64,000 nucleotides of DNA from Phoronis australis (Eukaryota; Phoronida; Phoronidae). The stretch spans positions 321,233-385,232 of the forward strand of contig NMRA01000279.1 in the NCBI GenBank assembly GCA_002633005.1, given 5' to 3'. Of this stretch, positions 11,444-25,400 are shown piece by piece. A model generated the notes under the pieces. That model did not search any database, had not been told where the DNA came from, and saw only the letters and a list, made by a program, of their open reading frames with translations. Both the position numbers and the translations under genes were made by a program. Position 1 is the stretch's first letter; every line of letters begins with the position of its first letter.

Positions 11444-14321
11444 AACAACAACAAGCACAACCACATCTACAAGAAAACAACGAAATGTGTCATACAAAAC
11501 AACCAAAACATTCATTGCAATCATTCTCCATGACTATTATATAGACACATTATCATCTCAAGCAGGTTTAGCACTGAGAAGATAAAATATCTGCTGATGA
11601 TAATTGAAGCAGGAAGACCAGTTAAACCAAAACTTTGGCTAACATCAAAGCTACAGCTGCAAACACACGTTTTCATGAACAAAGAAACAAACTCGATACA
11701 TTGCTCTAGATTGGGTTTCTGGTCAAGGCGATCAAATTCTGGATCTCAAAAACCAGGGGGAGGGGATAAAGTTGAATAAAAACCATTTTTGAGGATGAGT
11801 GTATAAGCTTCCTCGAGTGGTCGATCGCCAATGTCGAACTTCAAATGCAAGAGTCGAATAAAAGCTGGGAAGATCATGCATAATGAATAGTAATACGAGT
11901 ACCATAGTAGACTCCTATGAAACTGTCCAATCATAACTCAGAGGTATGAGAGTTCAACTGATTTGCATATTATATGTGGTCAAGAGCCATAAACAAAATG
12001 TTGAAACACCATATCATAGTCATAACAAAGGTGAAGGAAAACTGTTATCACAGGTACGGTTCCAGGTGTGACATAAAGTTGAATTTAAAGCCTAAATCAC
12101 GTGGCAATCACAGGCGGATTTAGGGGGGGGGGGTTAGTCCTGCGGTTGCATTTCAGCAAGGAGGTCCACAATCTGTGAAGTCCAAGCCTTCCTTCATTTC
12201 TGGGTGTGCGCATGCAATCGTGCTTTACGCGATTGCCCGAGACAGAGTGATGGGCCCCCCTTATGGTATCCTAGATCTACCACTGGAAATGGCCAGTTGC
12301 CTATTGGCTCATTGCTTTGGATTTTAATTGCCTTGCACGCAGCCCAAGTTCAATTTCCAGTGTCGCGGGAAATGCTATCTATAACTGAATGACCTTTTGC
12401 ACGTGCAGATTGAAGACGATAATGACGTGGGGACTACAGCACCAGGCCATTCTCTCACTACAGTCGGACTTTATATTCCATAGCTACAACATGAATTCTA
12501 GCCAGTGGCTTGTATGAAATGTTTTTTCAATCCCTAAGTCAGTCAAAGCAGACAACATCAAAACACTTCCAAGATACAACCCTTTCTTGAAAGACATTTT
12601 TAGTAGGGATTAATAAAAGCAATGCTGAATTTGGTTTAGAGGAATCCTGGAACACGCAATTTCCAGTTCTTGCAAAGGTTTCCCGGCAAGTGAAATAAGG
12701 TTTACAGTCCCCACTTCATTTGTTTCATGAAAAAAATTGGATGGGGCTCTTATTTCACGGCAAGTCTTATGTCGTGCCAATGAATAGGCCGCTTAGCTCT
12801 CACCTCTGCACCCCAGATTCAATACAAACCATCAGCAAAGGACTTTTCTACAAGGGTACTTGACGCATACTATTTCCAGGGTACAGAATTTCCTGTGACA
12901 CCGCCAGGTGGCAGTGAACATGTATATTTTTCTTCAGAACATCAACAAATTGCAATATTTTTGCAAACATTTGGTTGAATTTGTCAAGCGGGAGCCAAGA
13001 GGTGTTGTGACTTCCGGGTGTAAAATTCAGCCAGATAAAGTCACTCTCTAAATCGCTTGCTAATTGGCAATTGCTTCTTGGCTGAATAGTTTGGATGCTG
13101 AGCTCTCATGCGGGAAACCCTGGTTCAAATCTCAGTTGTTAGCAGAATTTTCTACGTTGAAACCCAACAATTGTAGAACCCATGACCAGACAGAATGTCA
13201 GCACTCTTCCCGGGGCAGTTCGAAGTCACGCTTCACCAGGCTTCAGCATCTGCAGTGGAAACCCAGACCAGAAACGTGATGGACCTGAGGGAGCAGGCAG
13301 CACGCTCATGTGCGCAACCAGGCAGGGCTCGGGGGCTCGAATGAGACCCCATTTGGCGTGGTGGACAAAAAGGTCCGCCTCAGAGAAACAAAAAGTCAGA
13401 GAAAAGGAGTCAAGAATTCCACAGAAATTGTACAAACGCACAATTCACAGCTCTGGACGTGGTACGGTGGCACCCCGTTTTTTTTAGTCCTTCGGCTTTT
13501 TTGTCGGTAAAAGGTCCACACCGTCGGAACTTCGAGCCCCCCTGCATACTGAAGGCTGGGTGCGCAGATGACGCTTGATCAGTAGTCGCAGAAGAGAGAG
13601 GAGTGCTGTGACATGTGACTTCCAGATATGACATTCAGCCAGATAAAACCTCTCTAAATGCCAAGTGGTAATTGCCTCTTGGTTGTGAATCGTTTAGACG
13701 TTCGGCTCTCACACATGTATAACCCGTAGGCATAGGCTCAAGTCCCAGAGTTACTGAAATTTTCTACACAACAGTGACAGAGGGAACCAGTACTACTACT
13801 ACTTCTGATTGACTTTTGTCAGCTGAATACCTGCAGACATGGAATCAGCGGATTTTGACCCAATTTGACCATGAACATATTAAGTCTAAATCATGTGTGA
13901 CTGTTATTATGACAGACAGTATACTAAATAACTAGGTCGTGGACACTTCATCTTCATATTATATAACTTGATTTCAAAGAAGAGAAACACACCAACCTGA
14001 GTTATATTCTAGGGACGTATTGCTGCAAATAATAGACAAAATGTTAGATCGCCGATCAAAGAACATTGTTCTTTACCAGAGATTGATTGATAGACTACCT
14101 ACTCACTCTACTCAGTGACCAATGACCGGGCAGGCGTCGGGTCACTCGGCTGTCACTGTCCAGTTTCTAAATTATGTCATCATCTTGGCGGAAAACTACT
14201 ATTAGTCTCAGAATAACATGTTAGCTGGTTAGTGAAAACAGGCAGAAAAAGAGCAGATGTCGAGGAAAAACTCCTGATGAAACCTTGTAAATCAGATTAA
14301 CAGAAAGAATCGTGTCCTTAC

Positions 14322-14427
14322 CATTCAAGAACCAAATTCAGACTGCGGACCGCTCAGCTGTTCTAGAACACAAGAATCACGTTGACCGTGCCTGCTTTGA
14401 CCTTTATGAAACCTTTTCGTGACGTCA
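14322..14427 (-). promoter_or_regulatory. Putative HIGD1 promoter and non-coding first exon (segment B)
   Basis: The CRE palindrome TGACGTCA is at 14420-14427 and the donor GAATG|GTAAGG-like site (here GTAAGGACACG) ends the exon at 14322, matching segment A. If the duplication is real, HIGD1 would have two alternative leader exons. Confidence 0.33.
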
Positions 14428-14930
14428 AACTTATGACGCAACATTGACCTGTTTAACGAAATTGCCTTGCCAGTATTGCAATAGAAAATAAATAATAATA
14501 AATTAATATTATGCAGGCATTGAGAGACACGTTGAATGTTGGTGTTTTCTCAAACAAGTTTTCAGAAAGTTCGAAACTTTCATTGTAAATTTTGTACCAT
14601 ACATCAACTTCCGGTAAGGTCATGTGATATTATATTATGCTTTCGTACGAAACTGATCAGCTACAAAAACGACCACATAGGTGTAATTTTCTTGGTATCG
14701 CCAATGTGTATCGATAATTAAATCCAATGAGCTTGTCAGAAGTATTTATATCAGTCAGGTAAGTAAACGTGGACTCTAATATCAGTTAAAATTCACCGTG
14801 TTCAAAGTCAGTCTCGAACCTGATACTATAGTCATAGATGCCGGTGTGTGATACACATAGTGTACCTAAATTATCGGATGGACCCTAAATATCGGACATT
14901 TCATAACATCTTACTTAAAGAATAATCTGT

Positions 14931-15683
14931 GGTAATTGTTTACAATATGACGGCATTGACCTACACACATGATTTTGGTATCGTTCGATTCCTCACAACA
15001 TTATCTTTCCAAAAATATATGAATTTATCCCCTATTGCTTTTCCTCTGTATTTTATCGTCGAATTGCGGTTCGCACTATTTCCCGGTTGACACGGCCATG
15101 TTAGCTCAACTAAAGATTACAGTGACACCTGTTGTTAATGAATGAAACGGCATCATCGATTCTGAATGGTGCTTGCCTGCGCGAGATTTCTCCTAAAGTT
15201 TTCCTGACATAATATGGAGGAACAAGTAGCAGCATTTCACCTGTTCCAATTTTTTTTATAATTGTGATCATTTGACCATTTTTCCACGAAATTGTCTGAA
15301 GTGATGCCAGTTCAACAACTTCCGCTGTTTTCGTGCTAACAGATGCGTACCAGGGTTACTATAGGATCGAATTAGAACCCTTGGCACCGTAACTCGGGCG
15401 GGGGATAGACGAGTCTCGGTCAATTTGACCTTATGAAAAGCGACGATATATGGAAGTCAGTAGATTAGTTAAGTTTTTGACTGCCAGGTGACTCCTTCCA
15501 TTCAACATGGCGGTATTACTACCGCGTACCGGGAAATAGTGCGAGCAGAAATTTCATGATAAAAGACGGGGTAGGAAGAATTTCTGTGTATTTTTGGAAA
15601 TATAACTTTGCAAGAAATCAAACGATACTAAAATCATATGTGTAAGTCAATGTCGTCATATTGTAAACAATTACCTAATCTGT
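14931..15683. mobile_element. Foldback/MITE-like element with about 170-bp inverted arms
   Basis: The left arm (about 14931-15100) and the right arm (about 15506-15683) are imperfect reverse complements. Shared blocks include GGTAATTGTTTACAATATGAC, ATGATTTTRGTATCGTT and CGCACTATTTCCCGG. The spacer of about 400 bases has no coding signature. Long arms and a short unique middle fit a non-autonomous DNA element. Confidence 0.7.
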
Positions 15684-17228
15684 GAATTAAATGACACCAA
15701 TTTTTGTTCCACTGTAATGCATTCAATGTCCGGCACCGTCTGGTTTTTTATAGCGTACTTGCCTCGTTTTGATTTCACTGAGAGAGGGTGCAATTTAGAC
15801 ACCCAAGTCGGCCTAAAATGGACAATTGCATAAATCGGTTATAAAAGTTGAAAACAAAATATTTTTCCTCAATGAAACCATCTCACTGAACTGACAATAT
15901 GTCACTGTTCCATTTTTTTATTTGTTTTTAAACTCAAGTCAAACCCTGACCGCGCACGTGCGGGTGTCATATCAAGAAGCCAAAGAGATACTAAAAGCTG
16001 CTATGAGTTTGCACGTGCTTTAGTCGTCTGCACTGATTCATCAAAACGACTTGGCGCCGTCATCAGATTTCATTTTATGGATAATTTTGTTGCTAATGGA
16101 CCTGTGTTCTAGCAGCATATACGTCAAAACACTCGAGCTGAAATTTGGCTACAAGGTGCCTGCGGCCATTACGTGGTTAGTCAGTTTTCCGCAGTCTGGT
16201 GTATGGGAAAACATGTTGTCCGATATTTAGGTTCTCCGAAAGTTTGCTAGTTATGTTTTTTAAAGATCAGTCAGAACATAAATATGGCTTTCGGTGACAA
16301 GATATAGTAACAGAACAATTCTATAAAGGTAAACCTTTATTTCAGCAAAGAATTCACAACAATCCGGAGTATTTTCAATTATATATAATGCAAAATGTGC
16401 CAAAACGTACAGGGAAATGAAATAAGTTCCGATAACTTGTGACATATACGCAACCTAGGGCTAGGTGCCGGCAGCGAAGAACACTTGATAAAAGAATTGA
16501 GGGGGTGGGGGGGAGAAAGTTTTAAAGGTCACAGGCCTCCTCAGCTTCCAATCGTCTCCAATACACTACATTTAATACTTCAAGGTATGACACTCAGGAC
16601 TAGAAATTCAACGGATGCTTCGATTCAGCCGTCCATATCAAACACATAACTCAATTAATGTACACAAAACAGGGGTTCAACAAACCACGAGCAACTGTTC
16701 TTTCTTATAATACCATTCATGGTGTCCTGCTCCAGCGAGTTCGCAAGACATTTGTAGTCAAAGCACAAAAATGTTCCCAAAAAGTCCAGGCGTACCTCAC
16801 ACTTTGATGGTTCGAGGTCAAGGACGGAACGGAAATTACCAATGAGTTACGGATGGACGGCTAAGTGTAGAGTTATCGACACCGTGACTTAACGTGACAA
16901 ACCGCCAATTTCACAATATGGCACACCAATATAAGTGATAAGCAGTCGAGTCTCCACCAGCCACATCACTGACATATCATCCAATCAGCGATCACTGTCA
17001 GGATCTTTGTCAGGACAATAACTGTGAATGAGCTTTTGTTTAGCGCACAACTCGCTCAAATGTAAGATTAATTTGTATGTTAGAACCGTTTAACTGCAAC
17101 TGCCACTGGATTGGGTTCCCTCAATTTTGTTTACTTCGATCACTGCCGGTTTAATAAACTGCAATTATTCAAGACAAAGGTGGTCGCCATACTACATAAC
17201 AGTAAACTGAGAGTGGTTTCCCATATTT

Positions 17229-17270
17229 CAACCAATGTTATGACGTCAGTTTCATTACTTTAACCAATGA
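17229..17270 (+). promoter_or_regulatory. CCAAT-CRE-CCAAT cluster, possible promoter
   Basis: Within about 40 bases lie AACCAATG, TGACGTCA (the run reads TATGACGTCAG) and AACCAATGAG. Such NF-Y plus CREB/ATF spacing is typical of animal housekeeping promoters. It could serve STK11IP (ATG 2.1 kb downstream, needing a leader intron), the divergent HIGD1 gene, or neither. Confidence 0.35.
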
Positions 17271-19144
17271 GAAGCCATGTTAAGCAACTTCCGACAGTGC
17301 TACCTTTCATAGCAGTGTGAAAGATTGTAGATAATAGGTATAGAAATGTTACAGCTCTAATTGAACCATGCGAAATTGCCCGAAAAATGCATCTGTGTGA
17401 TTACGTGTAACAAAATCTTTAAAACGATACCTGTGTTGTGCACTTACAACTAATAGTCATGGAGACATTGACAATCATGTTGTTTAAAAATCGGTTCCTT
17501 TTCTGCCATTACACATTTGCCACGCCAATGCCATTAGACGTGTCACACATTCTTCATTCAATTTTCATAAAACCTGATGCAACTTCGTTATTTGTCAACC
17601 AAATTAGAAAAAATAAGATAATTTGAAACTGAAAGCTGATCTTCACGTGCTGTTGCTGGTCCCATAGTCTCCCATATTCGTGATGTAATTAAAAGTAATT
17701 GAATAGCCTAATTAATGTAATTTTTCAACAAAGTATTACAAAAACATTTAAAACACTATAGCTAATCATCTTTATCAAAACAAGTTAGTACCAAACTGTA
17801 TTACAGGTCAATTATATAGTTTGATTAATATATTCCCATTTCAAGGTTGGTAGTACACGGTACGTTTTTCAAAGGGCTTTTCACTCGACCAGCATTCTCT
17901 TTTACTGCAAGTATTTTCTACATCAGCATTTCTTTTCCCACAAAGCTTTGCAAGACTTTCATGAACTTCATATGTAATGGTTTTATCTTGATTCATCAAT
18001 CTAATAATTTGGGATTACGTAGCCTGAACAGGAAGATAACGATTCACCCCCTCCCGTCAGTCGCCATTTTTGGTGCCCCATGGTAGATCGTGTCCCCCTG
18101 TCATCCATTTTTGTCCCGCTCCCTGCTCGGTGCGTTTGAGGGCATCCCAGAGACAAAATTTTACAAAGTAACTCAAAAATTTACTTCATGGTCATCCAAT
18201 AAATGGTCGGGCTCTAGGAACAACACACATTTCATTATTGAAATGAATGAGTATCACATTACTTGTCTGGAATCCATGACATATTAGGTGGCGCCACTGT
18301 ATTTTGTACCGTACATACGGGGAACGGTATTGTTTCGCTAAGATCGTTCACTCAGTATGCATTCCATGGACAATAAATACGAGAGTCCAGGGTTTCTAGT
18401 CGAGCATGCTTATTAGTAGTGCGTGAGCAGTCCCGTGGTGGAGAACTACGTAGTCGAGTAAATAAAACAATTTGTATGTTGCACTCTATGGGACCTGGCA
18501 GTAAAATGCCGATTTCTCTTCAAATGGCAAGTAAATGGCAAAACTGCTCTTGAAAGTAAATTTGTGCCAACAGTATGTGAATATTACGGTGTTGTTTGGA
18601 CACAGAAACTTACAATCATGCAATGACTTCTGTAGTTGCTATTTGAATGCGTGTTGGATTGTTTTTATAATTGGCGTCATGTATCGGCACGAATGATGCG
18701 TAACAAAGCGTGTAATTGCATATACTGTCAATTCTCACTAATTTCATACAAAAATAATTGCCACATTTTTCACTTTTCATGGGCTTGTAACATTCTTCTG
18801 AGTCAGTTAAGTTCATTTGTGAAATACGTTCTTGATAAATGATGAATTTGGTTGCAGGCACGACACTGTACTTTTTATTAGACAGCATCACTCTCTATGC
18901 TTGTATACAACTCCACCTGTTGTTTATGTTTATTTCACTGCTTGTTTCGCTGGATATATGATCATTTCACTTATTTCCTGATGATGAGACTTGTGGTCTT
19001 GAAATATAGCAACTATTTTAACTTGTTTGTCCGTTATGTCTCTTGGTGTATATTAAAATCTCACCAATTTAGGAAACAATATGGCCGACCAGGGAAGATT
19101 TGTTTTGTCATTTTTCCAAGAAAGATATGTAACACCAAATTAAA

Positions 19145-19290
19145 TGGTTTTCCATGTTCAGGTCCTGTACCACAACTGTCATAGAACAAAGTTTTGAAAG
19201 ATTGTGAGCATTCACAACAAGGTTAGAAGCCTTTGACAAATGAAGAAAGAGCGTTTTTGGGAATTATTTTTGTTCGAATTTGGTGAGATT
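19145..19290 (+). repeat. Dispersed repeat, copy 1 (upstream of STK11IP)
   Basis: Blocks such as CCATGTTCA, TCTGTACCA-like and GTGAGCATTCACAACAA followed by AAATGAAGAAAG recur in the same order at 48437-48570 in the last STK11IP intron. Confidence 0.6.
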
Positions 19291-19419
19291 TTACCGTGAG
19301 CTGTTTAACAAAAGGTACAGTCTTCCTTCAACCAAGTTTGTGTCATTGAAGGGCTGCTACCAAATTATACTGATGACTTAATTGCAGATCTGTTGGTAAC
19401 ATGTTACTGAAGTAATAAA

Positions 19420-19489
19420 ATGAATAGTCAGCTTGGAGACAAGGACAGGCGTGTGATTAAGGAGCTGGCTGTCCTCCTCCGCAGCAGTG
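19420..19489 (+). CDS. STK11IP: STK11IP exon 1
   Basis: ATG at 19420 starts MNSQLGDKDRRVIKELAVLL, aligning with the human N-terminus (LAGLLRESG). Donor GTATGT, phase 1. Confidence 0.85.
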
Positions 19490-22400
19490 GTATGTGCTTG
19501 TTACTTCTTTTGTTGTGAGAAATACTTGATTGCCGTAATGTTTGTAGCGTAACCACCTTCTGATTTGCTCTCGTTTTGCCCATGACAGTGAGTTTTTCCG
19601 TCAATGTGATGGCATGTATTAATACTTAAAAGTCCATGGAAACAATGAATAGTATATACATTGAATATACTTATATTGTTACGGTTATGTAGGACCATAG
19701 AAAAATTTTGAATTTTGGTCAAATTCCAGGGATATTCTTGATCAGGTTTGAACCTGTGCCCTTTGGGGAACCTGATGATGGAAAACTGGCTTTTTCCAAA
19801 AATTGTGCCCAACAGACTAAATGTAATTAAAGTAGTAACATATGAAGCAGAAACCCCATGAGCAATCGAAAAAAGAAGAGACTCATAGTCATGTAAAATT
19901 TGCATTTTTATTTAAAAATTCCATACAAAAAGCCAATCTGACATAGACTTCAAACAGACTGTTCAGGTGTGGCGGAGTAAAAATACACTGACTATAAAGT
20001 TGACTAGAATCTTGCATTTTTGTAAGAGTATTGTGTTTTAATAGATGCTCCTGAGGGGTGCACTGCTGCAATGTACTGGTGCCTTATTATTTTAAGCGCT
20101 AATGGCGCAAAGGCGCCGTCCAGGAATATCCCTGAAATTCCTATGAAACTGATAAGGTTCCATATAATCTTAACTTTCATATTCATTTGATGCTTTGGGC
20201 AAAAACCTGGATTGTCTCTTGGTTCTTCTAAACTCAGCTGATAGGATTCTCATCAAGAAATCCTTCCAGTTCCACAGTCACTGAAAAGAGGTCAAACCTG
20301 TATGGAGAAAATACATGTTTATATTGAATTTAAGCGTTAATTTTCACCTCTTTTTTAACTAGTACTTCACATCCGCATTACATTTCCTGTAATTCTGTTT
20401 GTTTTAGTTGACAAAATCCTGAGTGGCGAGAGTAAGTTATGTCTGACAACTGTCTCACTCACTTTGCTCAACGCTGGTTTCCAAGATGTCTACCAGGGTG
20501 ACTCACAGAATTCGTTTGAAGTGGTCACTCATAATCTTCCTGGTCAGTTGACCTTGGATGACCTGTTCTTTCTCTATGATGTCGTACAAAAGACCCTGTC
20601 TCTGAAGGTTTGTAGCCTATTAATATTTTGAGAACACAGTCTAGGCCACACACAAACCTTTTTAAGCGCCCACATATTTATGTTTGGACACATTATGTCA
20701 TGATCCTCCGTCCGTCCGTCTGGCATCCATCCGGCATTGGTCCGGCGTCCGCTGCTCTATCTCTAAAACGCTTTGACGTATGTTCATGAAATTTTGTACA
20801 TGTGTTCCTTGCAAGGATGGGACAGCATGAGCCAACTTTCGGACGGATCTGGCTGCCGGTGTGCCCCCTAGTGGTAATTTTATTTTTTACGTTTACCTCT
20901 GTATCTTCAAAGGTCCTCAACGTATTTTCATAAAACTTGACATGTAGGCATCTATTAGTGAGATGACACTATGCACCCGTTTTTGTATGGATTTGACATA
21001 ATTTGCACCCCTAGTGGTGATTTTTACCGTTTTCGAGTCTGTTTTTTGGCATCCACTCCTGTATCAACAAAACTGCTCTAACAATGACTGTGGAAATTGG
21101 CATGTATGCTTTTGCTATGAAGAGGACGACTGACAATGATTTTCCAACGACATCGACAACTGTGGCAGTTTTATTTTGCGCCCATGGCTGTGGGTTTACC
21201 CACTGTATGATCTTTATTGAATTTAGTAAGTGTAGTTATATGAAGCTAACGACAGACGACGGCTTTCAGGTGGATCCAACGAATGCTCTGCCTTGTAGTG
21301 GCAATTTCATCTTTTTCCATTTGAAGTTCCTTGACAGATTTTTATGAAATTTGTTAAATAGCTTTCTCTTAAAGAAGCAGTGACATGTTCCTTTTTTCTA
21401 ATGGATTCGATGTATCTGCGCCATGTAGTGGCCATTTTTATTCGTTGGCACATTTCAACGCTCCGCGTTGCTCTTGTTGTATGTAAAGAAATGTTAATCT
21501 TCAAAAAATTAGATGTTCTAGGGTAAACAGAATATCAGATACACCTAGGGCCAGGTTTCCCGTTGAGACATCTTGCAGAACTGGACGATGTTCCTCAGTC
21601 TTTGATGATTTAACTTACATTTGCAAGCAAACATTGTGCATTTTGATTCTTAAAAAATTGCAGACTGAGAACCAGAATGCGTTTTAGTTTTTGTGATATA
21701 TTCCATATTGCGATCAGAGAACTTACTCCAGATGTGCCAACAAGGCATAACATAAATCCAAATTACTATGCCATTGTTTCCGTTCAGTGCACAGCTGTTG
21801 ACACTAATTATCTTTTATTCAGACAATGTGATTATGTCACGCAAACATTTTTAAAACATCCTAGGTCTAGCAACATGACACCATTATTTAGAAGACTTGC
21901 CACAAAACTGGTCTTGTCTTTATTCATACTGGGATGAAAAAGATCAGACCATCCACACCGAAAAGCCAACTTTTTGAGCCTGGTTTTTAGCAATAATGAA
22001 CTCAACAGTTCTCCCCAAGGCCAGAAATCACCCCCGTTACAACACTGATCTAAATAAAAGGTTAGTTTTTTATTCTGACACAAGGCGGGTTCATTGAATT
22101 TTTTAATTATTACTGTTTTGTCTGTAGATCATTCACACGTCGACCACTCTGCAAGGCCGGGTGTCCATATCTGACTTCAGGTATCTGAGGACTCTTGAGA
22201 TCAAGAAGGCACCCATCCATTTGCTGCAGGGCTTTCAAAAAATCCGGTCCAAGCTGCACACCATCATATGTTCAAGGTCCCTCAATCATCTTCAAGTAAG
22301 TTTTCAGCTGGTGATGGTGAGAAGGTGCTTCCCAACACGGGAGACAACTACTGCCCAACATGGGAGATAACTGCTGCTGAACATGGGAGACACTAGAGAT

Positions 22401-25400
22401 TTGGGCTCGAATTCAAATGTCCCAACTCAAGCTCCATTTCTTTTTAATTAGATGTTTTCAGCTCTAATTTGGTACAAATTCAATATTAAAATACATTTAT
22501 TTGATTTAGTGTTACAATACATCGTGTCTTACCGACTCAGATGATTACTGAATGTAAGCTCCGAGTTTCTAACCACGAGAATCAAACAACAAACACCGAG
22601 TTCAAACTCAAAGTTTTTACTCAGAATTTTGAACCTATATTTCAAAATTGTTTCTCAATTGTTAGGATCCTCAACACCTGTCTAGTTTCATGTTTCATCT
22701 TGTAATTGACCTATGGCCAGGATTTTGAGTGACGGCTTAACTGACCAATCAGAACGCAGCATTCTTGACACACCTTCGTTTTTAAGCCGCCATTTTACCT
22801 GACAAACAACACATTGCTGGGTAAAACTTATTGTTTGTTTGTTGACATTTTGCAAGGGGGCGGAGCTTGCGATAGGTCAGTTGTTGAAAACATTCATAAA
22901 CTTATTCTATCTTTTGTCCAGGACTTGTTTGAAAGCTGCGGGGGTGACATGAGCGCGGCCATGTCTTGGTCTGAGTTGAGGGTTGCCATTCTATCATTCA
23001 ACTTTCTGCAGCATCTGGACTCCTCACTGGTGAGAATGGCTTGTGATCCCCTCACAGTCTTCATGGTCTATGTAGGCCAAGTTACTTGTGTCTGAAAATT
23101 TTTGAACAAATTAACCGTTATAGTCTATCATTTAAGGCATTTGCCACCTCACTTTTGAGGCAAGAGCTATCAATGAATTCACCTAGAAATTGGATTGTTA
23201 TATAGTTTTGACTGTTTGTCACAAATTTGTCTTTTTTTCTGAATTTTGGTCATGCAGTACCACTGTCTTTATTATTATTTAACATAATGTGTAAATGCTT
23301 GAGTTATAATAGTGCATTCACTGTGGAGCTTAATTCAAGCACGTCTGACAACCAAAACTTGGATTTTCATTAATGTTATCTCAAGGCAACTTACAGTCTT
23401 GTGACACTATGCGATGTGGCCAACAGGTGCCATGCAGAACAGACTTAAAATGGTTCCGTATGTGTCCCGGGACTTTGATGACATAATGTTACTCCATGCT
23501 TAGGTTTGTCCTTTGAGATGTGATGTTAAATTAACTGATACTGTCTCTGTGGTAACAAAATTCATCTGTGAATCAATTCTCATTCTGATAATGGGCTTCT
23601 CCTTTCTTGACCTTACAGCGCCTCTTACCCAAACTGGAAGTTATTGATCTCAGTCACAATTCTCTTCAGTCTACGGAATCGCACCTTGAGGTAAATTTAT
23701 GTTTGACATGCAGTCAAACTGCTGAATTTCAGATAGTTTTCTGAATTTTCTGTTGTGTTTGTCATTTGTAGAAAATTATACTGTTGGCATTTTTCTTTGC
23801 TAGTTTACTTTGTAGCCGGTGTCACTTATTCCATGGATCCCGACATTACAGACTGAAGACAATTTTGTTGATCATAATTTATGGTAAAAGAATTTTATGT
23901 GAATTCATATTAATTATGAATTCATGTTAATGGTGTCATATGGGACGAATGCTTGATAAAAATTCATATTAAACATTGGTAGTATTTATCATGGTTTGTC
24001 AATAATCTGTATAATTCATGATTATTTCTTATCACTAAGCAATGATAAATGATCAAAGGATGTTTTAAATGATGATCAGTCTGATATCAGATACATAATC
24101 ATTTATCGTCTACCCGATATATACTCATACCAACCAAAATTAGCATGTCATTTCTTCGTGATCAATTATCTTAAATTTTTACTTCATTCCATTAACTGAG
24201 TAGTCTGAGACTCTGACACTGAGAAACAGCTTTCTTATTTGTACCATTTGTTCTTATTTTTATCATTTGTTCTTATTTATACCATCTGTTCTTCTCTCAT
24301 CCAGTACCTGACGGATATAATTCACGTCAACCTCAGCTTCAACCTTCTGGAAGCACTACCCACGTTCTCCATCAGCTCCCGCCTTAAGTTGAAAACCTTG
24401 TTGTTGCGGGGTAACAACCTGGATACACTTGCAGGTTTGTCCTGATTGATGGTTTGTTAAAAACAATATAACTTGACAGACTATTTGAAACAGTCTTAAG
24501 GCGATGTGATTTGCTTCTCAAAAACTTACTCAATTTGTTAAACTTGTGCAAATTAAACTGCCTTGCTTATTAGTGATAGCAGTGTGTAGCACTCTTGAGT
24601 TTTTCAATAATTTTCTCCATGGTATTACAAGAAAAGCTAGAGTAATATGCTTCTTCTGGAATGTAACTGACATACTGATGGTATTATTGGAACACTTTCA
24701 AACACTGCTGTAGTAACAACTGCACCTTCTCAGCCGCTACATGGTGTCGTGCAATAAAATCATAATGTCTAGTACTCAGTAACTTGCTGTAAAGTCACAG
24801 TGTCTATTAAGGAGAGTGTTTGTCACTCTGTTCAGGCTGAAGTCCTAATATAGCTATATAACATTTGATTAACGTTATGTAGGACCCCAGAAAAATGTCC
24901 AATTTTGACCAAATTCAGAAAATCATATCTTAGATTTGACCGGTCAGATTCTTATGAAACTTTCAGATTCTATGCTCTATGCGGTGTTCTCCAAAATGTT
25001 CCACTTTTGCGTGAGGGGCTGTCTCAAAGTGGGACTGATTTTTATTAAAAAACTTTTAAGCAGCATAAAACTAAAACAAAGCGATAGTTTAGAAAACTGG
25101 AACAACTTTATTGAGATTTTATGTTGAACATTTATATCATATGAAATTTGCTTTTTATTGATCCTGTTTTGCTATGAATGTGCCTAATTTTTACTAAATT
25201 TTACTAAAAAAGCTTGGTCAGGTGACCTTATTAATGGCAGATTTGTAAAAAGTCAAAAATCAAATTCTGCAGATTTTCTACTTTGAAATTCATAAAATAT
25301 ATACTTTTGCGCAGAGTCAAATTCTTTAGTTTTGTACATATTTGGCTAAATGACTGTACAGTCTTGTCGATAAGGTCACATGTAACATTTTTTTTTTTTT

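Larger units (their letters stand above)
11319..14980. repeat. Segment B of the 3.66-kb direct duplication
   Basis: Colinear copy of 6961-10621. It lacks a stretch of segment A near 7680-7770 and shows other small indels, for example at 10145/14484 and 10500/14840. The right limit lies within the left arm of a foldback element (see 14931-15683), so the duplication boundary falls inside that element. Confidence 0.85.
15684..19419. other. Intergenic region upstream of STK11IP
   Basis: No coding exon was recognised in this stretch. A CCAAT/CRE cluster near 17229-17270 is listed separately. A G-rich run lies near 16500, and 19145-19290 is a dispersed repeat also found inside STK11IP. A 5' UTR of STK11IP probably ends here, but its start cannot be fixed. 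Confidence 0.5.

Noticed and set aside
10901-11524. Long minus-strand open frames across 10901-11524
   Set aside because: They exist only because the N run cannot contain stops and because the 16-bp minisatellite is open in several frames.
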